In this document: piece by piece, positions 21,226 to 26,935 of the stretch
How positions within the stretch are numbered: the first letter of the stretch is position 1
Layout of the letters: the number at the start of each line of letters is the position of its first letter
Program-made: the position numbers and the translations under genes
Origin: a virus
Length of the DNA: 31,827 nucleotides
Virus record (IMG/VR): IMGVR_UViG_3300043617_000011
Coordinates: 1-31,827 of that record
Reading direction: 5' to 3' (one strand)
The notes under the pieces: generated by a model
Databases searched by the model: none
What the model was told of the DNA's origin: nothing
What the model saw: the letters and a program-made list of their open reading frames with translations, nothing else

Positions 21226-23133
21226 ATGCGCCTGGTTCTCGACCTTGAAACTACCTCTACCGCCGACCTGCGCAAAACGGGTGCGCACGCCTACGCCGAG
21301 CACCCTGACACCAAAATCACCGTGCTGTGCTACGCGATCGACAACGCCCCGGTCGAGACCTGGCTTTCAGGCCCTCCACCGGGCCGGTTCATCGACGCAA
21401 TTCATGCCGACGCTGTCGTCGTGGCGCACAACTATTTGTTTGAGCACAATCTTTACCACCAGACCCTGGTGCCCCGAGGCTGGCCCGTAATCCCGCTGGC
21501 GCAGTGGTCCTGCACGATGGCCCGCTCCCTGGTGGCCGGCTATCCCGCCTCCCTGGATCTCGTCGGCCGAGCGATCGGTCTGACCCAGCGGAAGGACCAT
21601 GGCGCCCGGGATTTGATGCTCCGGTTCGCCCGGCCGCGCAGCCAGGGGCCGCTCGTCTGGTGGCACGAGAGCGACCCGGTGCGCTTTCAGGCGCTCCAGG
21701 ACTACTGCAAGCAAGACGTGCTCGCCGAGCGCGAACTGGACCGCAAGCTCCCCGAACTGAGCCCGCGCGAGCGCCAGGTGTTCGAACTGGATCACGCCAT
21801 CAATCAGCGCGGCCTCGGCGTCGACCACCATCTGGTCTACGAACTGGCGGTGCTGGCAGATACCGCCCGGGGCGACCTCACCAGAGAGATCGTGCGACTG
21901 ACGGGCGGCCGGGTGCGTAGCCTGGGTCAGGTGGCGCAGTTACGGGACTGGCTAAAATCTCAGGGCGTCGAGATGCCGGATCTGCGCCGCGCGACGGTGC
22001 AGGCGCAGCTCGCCGATCAAACCCTCGTAGGATCGCCTAGGATCGCGCTACAGGCCAGGTTAGACGCCAGCCGGTCATCTACCGCCAAACTGACGGCAAT
22101 CGCGTCTGCGCGCTCCTGTGACGGCCGGGTGAGAGGTACGTTCCAATACTATGGGGCGGCCAGAACCGGCAGGTGGGCCGGGCGCCGGCTGCAGCCGCAA
22201 AATCTTTTCCGCGGGTCGATCCGGGATGTACCGGCCGCGTTGCGGGTGATCCGCGCCGGGGCTGCGCCCGAGGATCTGGAATTGCTGTTCGAGGATAGCG
22301 CCCTCGGGGTGATCGCGAGCTGCCTGCGGTCGACGATCACGGCGGGGTCGTCACAGCGCCTGGCGATCGCCGATTTCAGCCAGATCGAGGCGCGCGTCTT
22401 GGCCTGGCTCGCCGGGCAACAGGACGCGCTCGACGTGTTTCGAGCGGGTAAGGATATCTACGTATCCACCGCCGCCAAGATTGGTTCCAGCAATCGCACC
22501 CTCGGCAAGCTTCTAACGCTTAGCTGCGGCTTCGGCATGGGCCACCTGAAGTTTCAGGCAACAGCCCTGACCTACGGCGTGGTTTTGAGCGAGACCGAGG
22601 CCGAGGCCGCGGTCAGGGCTTGGCGCGAGGTAAACCATCACATCGTGACCTTGTGGTGGGAAAGCCATCGCGCCCTGCTACGGGTCCTGCGCGCTGGCCC
22701 GGGCGCGCAGGAGCAGGTCAGCCAAATCACCTTCATCCACCGTCCAAGGGCGCTCCTGGCGCGGCTGCCGAGCGGCAGGCACTTGGTCTACCGCCATCCC
22801 CGGATCGAATTGAACGAGCACGGCTATGACGAGGTCACCTACATGGGCTCGCTTGGCGGCAACTGGACCCGGTTGCGGGCGTGGGCTGGCCGGACCGTCG
22901 AAAACGTGACGCAGGCAGTCGCCCGGGACGTGATGGTCGAGGCGATGCTGCGCCTCGTGGATCTCCCCCTGATTGCCACGATCCATGACGAGTTGATCAC
23001 CGAAGTGCCGGAGAGTGAAGCGGACGGAACCCTGGCTCGCATGCTGGCAGCGATGCGGCAGACGCCAGCATGGGCGCCCGGATTGCCGATCGATGCTGCC
23101 GGATTTGTTGTCAGCCGATACCAGAAGGGCTGA
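21226..23133 (+). CDS. Family A DNA polymerase with 3'-5' exonuclease
   Basis: The 635-residue enzyme would be the phage replicase. Exonuclease motifs are DLET at 6-9, VAHNYLFEHN at 66-75 and YCKQD at 160-164. Polymerase motif A is IADFSQIEARVLAWL at 381-395 (Asp383), motif B runs from Arg424 and Lys428 to CGFGMG at 434-439, and motif C is TIHDELI at 585-591. All catalytic acids are present. The position matching E. coli Phe762 is Leu432, and that matching Tyr766 is Phe436. The ATG is six bases past the upstream gene. The stop lies seven bases from the convergent O-like gene. Confidence 0.93.
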   Translation: MRLVLDLETTSTADLRKTGAHAYAEHPDTKITVLCYAIDNAPVETWLSGPPPGRFIDAIHADAVVVAHNYLFEHNLYHQTLVPRGWPVIPLAQWSCTMARSLVAGYPASLDLVGRAIGLTQRKDHGARDLMLRFARPRSQGPLVWWHESDPVRFQALQDYCKQDVLAERELDRKLPELSPRERQVFELDHAINQRGLGVDHHLVYELAVLADTARGDLTREIVRLTGGRVRSLGQVAQLRDWLKSQGVEMPDLRRATVQAQLADQTLVGSPRIALQARLDASRSSTAKLTAIASARSCDGRVRGTFQYYGAARTGRWAGRRLQPQNLFRGSIRDVPAALRVIRAGAAPEDLELLFEDSALGVIASCLRSTITAGSSQRLAIADFSQIEARVLAWLAGQQDALDVFRAGKDIYVSTAAKIGSSNRTLGKLLTLSCGFGMGHLKFQATALTYGVVLSETEAEAAVRAWREVNHHIVTLWWESHRALLRVLRAGPGAQEQVSQITFIHRPRALLARLPSGRHLVYRHPRIELNEHGYDEVTYMGSLGGNWTRLRAWAGRTVENVTQAVARDVMVEAMLRLVDLPLIATIHDELITEVPESEADGTLARMLAAMRQTPAWAPGLPIDAAGFVVSRYQKG

Positions 23134-23139
23134 GGGCAT

Positions 23140-23928
23140 CTAGAACCGCCGCAACGGGTGCAACTGCTCCCTCGTCGGTAAGCCGGTCCCCGTCCCCGCC
23201 GCGCCCTCCCTTCTCGCATGCAGACTTTCTTCCTGGCGTCCGCTGTGGGCGGACGCAACGCGCGCGTCTAGCGCGCTCCGCTTTGCCTTTTCCGCCAGGC
23301 ACCAAGCGAGAAGATCTGGCGGGAGGGCGCAGCCTGGCTGGTCCGGTCGAGGCCCCCAAGTTCCGTTCGGCAGCCAGAAGTCGTCACGCACCCAGTTCTC
23401 GGCGCGCCGCTGATCTTGGTCGTCCGGTGCGAGGGCTTGGCGCATAGCTCGACGAGAACGCCGCGCCGTAAGGGGGGTAAGGGGGGTTATATCTTCTTCT
23501 AAGTATACTTCGGTACCCACCGTGGGTACGGCAGGCCTCACGGTAGGTACACTCCCTGTATCCACAGCAGGTACACCTTCCTTGGCAATCTTGGCGCCGG
23601 TGCCCGTACCCACGGTGGGTACAGCCGCTGTACCCACCGTGGGTACAGCGGCCGGCCTCCCGCGGACCGGCAAGAACCGCTTGTCGACCGTGTAGGTGTA
23701 GCCGCCGCCCTTGCGTGGAACGCGAATGACGTAGCCGAGCGCAAGGATCTCCTCGACGTTGCGCTGTACCCAGGAGAGCGGCTGGTCGCACTCGACAGCA
23801 AGCTGGCGCAGCGAGGGCCAGCAAAGTCCGTCAAAGCCGGCAAAGCTGACGAAGATCTGCATGAGCCACTTGTGCCGCAGCTCTAGCGGGCGAAGGGTAG
23901 CGATCGGTATGGCGGTAAATTTGAGCAT
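23140..23928 (-). CDS. Lambda-O-like HTH replication initiator with iteron-encoded repeats
   Basis: The 262-residue product has a winged-helix region over about 20-85 (LRHKWLMQIFVSFAGFDGLCWPSLRQLAVECDQ, then WVQRNVEEILALGYVIRVPRKGGGYTYTV), like the N-terminus of phage O-type and plasmid replication proteins. Residues 95-139 hold VPTVGT-type hexapeptides at 95, 103, 119, 127 and 134. The next stretch is acidic, then a basic SRRAMRQAL part and an ordered DFWLPNGTWGPRPDQPG segment. ATG 23928 follows GGGGACAGA; an upstream frame extension lacks protein character. The repeats are encoded by palindromic DNA and an AT-rich stretch follows, so the gene probably contains the origin. Confidence 0.7.
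   Translation of the reverse strand: MLKFTAIPIATLRPLELRHKWLMQIFVSFAGFDGLCWPSLRQLAVECDQPLSWVQRNVEEILALGYVIRVPRKGGGYTYTVDKRFLPVRGRPAAVPTVGTAAVPTVGTGTGAKIAKEGVPAVDTGSVPTVRPAVPTVGTEVYLEEDITPLTPLTARRSRRAMRQALAPDDQDQRRAENWVRDDFWLPNGTWGPRPDQPGCALPPDLLAWCLAEKAKRSALDARVASAHSGRQEESLHARREGAAGTGTGLPTREQLHPLRRF
23486..23646. other. Candidate replication origin: 17-bp palindromic iterons plus AT-rich segment
   Basis: Perfect palindromes of the form GTACCCAC-N-GTGGGTAC lie at 23513-23529, 23606-23622 and 23630-23646. Degenerate copies lie at 23534-23550 and 23558-23574. Starts are spaced 21, 24, 48 and 24 bases apart, a near-regular 24-base period. An AT-rich stretch at 23486-23512 (with TTATATCTTCTTCTAAGTATACTT) lies directly beside the first. 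Iterons in the initiator gene beside an AT-rich duplex-opening region is the lambda-type origin plan. Confidence 0.65.
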
Positions 23929-24262
23929 GCTCTGTCCCCTGGTTGGGCACTCGGCCCGACCCTGGGAGAGGCGGCTCTGAAGGCGCACGTCGCCACGGCA
24001 AGAAAGTGCTTGCAAAGCGACGGGCTGTAGGGGATGATCTGGCTGTCACGTAGATCTTCCCCAAGATGCTTTCAGAGCCCGTCTTCCAGGACGGGCTTTG
24101 TGCTGTGTGGCTTGGCTAGCGGTATCCCCCGAACATCTCGGCGGCGATACTGCGGCATTTGATCGCGCTATACAACATCTAGTTGATGGGAAAACCCAGT
24201 CCGCCAGGGGTGGCGTCCGTTTTTGGCCTCTCCTCGGGAATGCGGCCCCGGCGATCGAGCCG
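23929..24262. other. Intergenic stretch with a perfect stem-loop
   Basis: No supported gene lies in these 334 bases, which separate two minus-strand genes. AGCCCGTC at 24076-24083 pairs with GACGGGCT at 24090-24097 around a 6-base loop. It is followed by TTTG on the plus strand and only CTGAAA on the minus strand, so its direction as a terminator is unclear. The leader of the O-like gene lies here, but I cannot place its promoter. Confidence 0.45.
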
Positions 24263-24631
24263 CTAGTTTGGCCGACTCACCTCGGTAAGCGGCCCCATCC
24301 TGGCATTCATTGCCTGGAGGAAGCTGTCCGCCATAATGTCGATTGTAGGTTCGTCGGCGGCAACCATGACGCACATGTCATCGCCAATATCTCGATTGAC
24401 GATCATTGCGACAAAAACCCAGAGCGGTGTGCCCGTCACATTTACCCGGAAGACATCGGTTGCGCTGCTGGCGCCTGACTTCGGGTCGCGTCGCAAATTT
24501 GCTTTGAGCAGGGGGTAGGCGGCATTTGCCCATTTGGCCACTCCGGGCCTAAGCGCGAGACGAGCGCCTTCTTGGTCGTGGATGGCAGCGTGAAAGGCCC
24601 ATTTCACGGCTAATTTGAGTTGTGCCGCCAT
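24263..24631 (-). CDS. Hypothetical protein (122 aa)
   Basis: The product has a helical first half (LKLAVKWAFHAAIHDQEGARLAL, then WANAAYPLLKANLRRD) and a beta-rich second half (FRVNVTGTPLWVFVAMIVNRDIGDDMCVMVAADEP), ending in a helix. The codon and residue pattern looks like a real protein, and opposing frames do not. The ribosome site is weak. No family is recognised. It lies alone on the minus strand, upstream of the O-like gene and separated from it by a stem-loop. Confidence 0.55.
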   Translation of the reverse strand: MAAQLKLAVKWAFHAAIHDQEGARLALRPGVAKWANAAYPLLKANLRRDPKSGASSATDVFRVNVTGTPLWVFVAMIVNRDIGDDMCVMVAADEPTIDIMADSFLQAMNARMGPLTEVSRPN

Positions 24632-24781
24632 AGCTCAGCCATCCATTTGGGCGTTAACCATCATTCTGTATTGACGCGCGCGCGAGGCCGCATCAAATCA
24701 ACGCCCGCGCCGCACGATACGCCAGCCGCCGGCAAGCAGGATGTTCACCGTGATCCAGGCACCGGTCGAGAGGTCGCGGCG

Positions 24782-24904
24782 ATGGCAGACCGCCAGGCCA
24801 TCATCGTTGACACTCTGGGCGCCCTCGACCTCGTGCATGGTGCTGAGATCAACGAGGATGTGGTCGCTGTCTACTGCGGGTATCGGGACACTCCCAGGAA
24901 ATGA
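24782..24904 (+). CDS. Possible small protein (40 aa) leading the membrane-gene cluster
   Basis: ATG 24782 follows GAGAGG at about 8 bases and the stop overlaps the next ATG (ATGA). The product (ADRQAIIVDTLGALDLVHG, then NEDVVAVYCGYRDTPRK) looks like a compact strand-helix-strand unit. A longer frame extends upstream to 24620. An opposing frame over the same bases also has protein-like content, so this call is provisional. Confidence 0.35.
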   Translation: MADRQAIIVDTLGALDLVHGAEINEDVVAVYCGYRDTPRK

Positions 24905-25098
24905 ATGGGCCTGATCAAGACGAAGAGCGAGCCCTGAGGATCGAGCTGATGAAAACCCAGATCGATAAAAATCGGCTGGACCTGGATCGAGTACGTCAGG
25001 AGATGCGCTGGGAACCCTGGAAAGCCTTGGCCGGGATAGCGGTAGCGACAGCGGCAATGGCGGGGCTCATGCTCGCCGTCGCACGCTTGATGCAATGA
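24901..25098 (+). CDS. Small membrane protein with coiled-coil N-terminus (65 aa)
   Basis: The N-terminal half is a charged helix (EERALRIELMKTQIDKNRLD, then VRQEMRWEPWKAL) and the C-terminal half one transmembrane segment (AGIAVATAAMAGLMLAVARLM). Proteins of this layout, with the MRWEPWK element, recur as gene pairs in alphaproteobacterial phages. The start is fixed by overlap with the upstream stop, and its own stop overlaps the next ATG. A holin, spanin or inhibitor role is possible; the sequence does not decide. Confidence 0.7.
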   Translation: MNGPDQDEERALRIELMKTQIDKNRLDLDRVRQEMRWEPWKALAGIAVATAAMAGLMLAVARLMQ

Positions 25099-25304
25099 CC
25101 CCGATAACGCTCGACGACCTACATAACGACCTCGTAGCCCTCCGGCATGAGCTGAAACTGACAGAGGCGAGGCTGGAGGCAAAAATAGACAGCAAGCCTT
25201 CCTTGATGGCAATGTTTACCGGCATCGTGATCGTGGTCTTCGGTATGTTTGGCGTCGTCGCATCGACCATAGCAACGCTACATACCATCGGGATTATTAA
25301 GTAA
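25095..25304 (+). CDS. Small coiled-coil membrane protein (69 aa)
   Basis: The ATG overlaps the previous stop (ATGA). Residues about 5-33 form an amphipathic helix (DDLHNDLVALRHELKLTEARLEAKIDS), followed by one transmembrane span (MAMFTGIVIVVFGMFGVVASTIATL). The helix-then-span plan parallels the preceding gene, suggesting a pair that interacts through coiled coils. Such pairs are often annotated as holin-like or unknown. Lysis involvement is an inference from size and layout. Confidence 0.7.
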   Translation: MTPITLDDLHNDLVALRHELKLTEARLEAKIDSKPSLMAMFTGIVIVVFGMFGVVASTIATLHTIGIIK

Positions 25305-25448
25305 ATGGCGTACTTACTTACGCTTCTTGTACTACTGCCGGCCTTGCTGTTGTTGCTGAGGATGGCGTGGGAGTTACGATTGTTCCGCTGGGCCGTGCCT
25401 GCGACGATGCTTTATACGATTATTCATATCGTTGTTTCTGCTTCTTAG
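25305..25448 (+). CDS. Hydrophobic two-span membrane protein (47 aa)
   Basis: The ATG directly follows the TAA of the preceding gene. The product has a first span (YLLTLLVLLPALLLLL), a short linker (RMAWELRLFRW) and a second span (ATMLYTIIHIVVSAS). This resembles a small class II holin, with no proof. Codons are less GC-rich than the neighbours. The stop overlaps that of the convergent 493-residue virion gene by 3-4 bases, leaving no room for a terminator. Confidence 0.6.
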   Translation: MAYLLTLLVLLPALLLLLRMAWELRLFRWAVPATMLYTIIHIVVSAS

Positions 25449-26926
25449 ATATACCCCGGCGGCAAGCGCCTGCCGGGCGTCCACGCGGGATCGTCTGAGG
25501 TAACCACCCCGTTTTGCGGCGGCGCCAGGAGACCGGGCATCACCGAACGCAACACTGCACTGTCGCGCGCGGACAATTCCCCGCCATAGCCGGGGGCGGA
25601 TGTCGCCGGGTCTTGCATGCCCAGCCGTCGCTGGTGCATCGGCGAATTGGCCCGAATGGCTTCATCAGCCGCGAGAGCGCGCCTGCGTGCTAAAAGATTT
25701 TCCGTCATCTTGGCACCGGCCCCCGACGCAGGGGCAAGAACGGAACCGACCAGCGTTGATGTTAGCGGATCGTTGCCGCTGACGAGGCTGGTCAGATACC
25801 CGAGAATACCGCCCCCGGCCGAGGTCGATTGTGCGCCAAGTCCGCCGCCGCCACCGAGAAAATTGGAACCCCAGCGTAAGGTGTTTTGCGGCAGGGTGCC
25901 GCTGCCGATGCGGTGCAGCATGTCGAGTTCGGCGTCGGAGTACCCAAGGACGTTTTGTTCGTTTCCGTAGAAAGCCTTAGCGCGTTGCCTCAGCCGGTTG
26001 TCCAGGTTCATCCCGGAATTGGACGCTGCAGCGTCTTGCTGTGCCCTCTCCAGGATACCGCTGGTGTGGCGATCAAGCTCTCCGGTGATAGCGTTAGCGC
26101 GTTGCCCGGCGCCCCAGTTGCCGCGGGCTTGCTCTAGAATATTTGCAATCTCGGGGGTGCTGATCGTGCCGCCGGTTAACGCCGCGGGATCCGCCAGCAA
26201 CTGATCGATCCGCTTGATCGCTTGGGCTGCAACGGCACGGTTCTGCTTATCCGGCCCCATGACCGCATCCATCAAGGTTTCGCGGTGCGCCAGGAGGGTG
26301 TTAGTATCGACGTTGGTACCGGGCGGGGGCGCCATGTTGGCGACGGTGCCGCGGGCTTCCGAGGCGACATCCCCAACTCTTCCCTGCCGCGCGTATTGCG
26401 CTGCAAGGTCGTTGGTCATCTGACTCACCGCGCTACCTTGCGCCTCCGCCCCGGTCCCGCGGACTAGATCGAATTGGGTGTCGCCGGTTTGCTGGAGCTG
26501 CTTTGCGGTCGGCGGCCTCAGCATCGAAGCACGCCCGGCGATACTGGCGGGGGAGGTTGGGCTGAGGAGCCAGGCTGCTTCCTGTGCACGTTTTGCCAAT
26601 CCCGGATCGGTGCGCCCGGTGGCGGGATCAAACACCGGCTGTTTGCCGGTCCATACGTCTCCGCCCGCGGTAAAGGTGCTCTTGGCTGCATCCCAGATTG
26701 CTGCCGGCAGCCCGGCGCCCGGATCAAAGTAAGTCTCACCTGCTGCGTTTTTTGAAAAAGGCAAAACCGACCCCGAATAGACCGGCTGCTTGCCCACCCC
26801 GTGGATAAGGGCGCGGTTGTCCACGATGGCGTTTTGCTCGGCAGGCGACATCTCCCAGAAATTACCCGGCACCGGTACTTCGCGGCCATTGATAATCGCG
26901 GTAGTGGTTGGCCCCATGTCGGCCAT
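25445..26926 (-). CDS. Putative internal virion/ejection protein (493 aa)
   Basis: A GATAGGAGATAGCT ribosome site precedes ATG 26926. The N-terminus has an INGREVPVPGNFWEMSPAEQNAIVDNR segment, followed by Gly/Ala-rich and helical parts (NTLLAHRETLMDAVMG, RAVAAQAIKRIDQLLAD) and a Gly-rich hydrophobic stretch (NFLGGGGGLGAQ, GGGILGYLTSLVSG, TLVGSVLAPASGAGAK) near 365-410 that could enter a membrane. Large, low-complexity proteins after a transglycosylase gene are typical of podovirus internal core or ejection proteins. No specific family is recognised. It is the last gene of the right-hand minus-strand block. Confidence 0.55.
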   Translation of the reverse strand: MADMGPTTTAIINGREVPVPGNFWEMSPAEQNAIVDNRALIHGVGKQPVYSGSVLPFSKNAAGETYFDPGAGLPAAIWDAAKSTFTAGGDVWTGKQPVFDPATGRTDPGLAKRAQEAAWLLSPTSPASIAGRASMLRPPTAKQLQQTGDTQFDLVRGTGAEAQGSAVSQMTNDLAAQYARQGRVGDVASEARGTVANMAPPPGTNVDTNTLLAHRETLMDAVMGPDKQNRAVAAQAIKRIDQLLADPAALTGGTISTPEIANILEQARGNWGAGQRANAITGELDRHTSGILERAQQDAAASNSGMNLDNRLRQRAKAFYGNEQNVLGYSDAELDMLHRIGSGTLPQNTLRWGSNFLGGGGGLGAQSTSAGGGILGYLTSLVSGNDPLTSTLVGSVLAPASGAGAKMTENLLARRRALAADEAIRANSPMHQRRLGMQDPATSAPGYGGELSARDSAVLRSVMPGLLAPPQNGVVTSDDPAWTPGRRLPPGYI

Positions 26927-26935
26927 AGCTATCTC

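Noticed and set aside
23513-23646. CRISPR array
   Set aside because: The repeats are short palindromes inside a coding frame with 4-7 base gaps and no spacers of usual size.
24698-24838. Minus-strand 46-codon frame (NDDGLAVCHRRDLSTGAWITV part)
   Set aside because: Its composition looks protein-like, but it has no ribosome site and the opposing frame is coupled to the next gene by ATGA. I kept the plus-strand call at low confidence; the minus frame remains the alternative.
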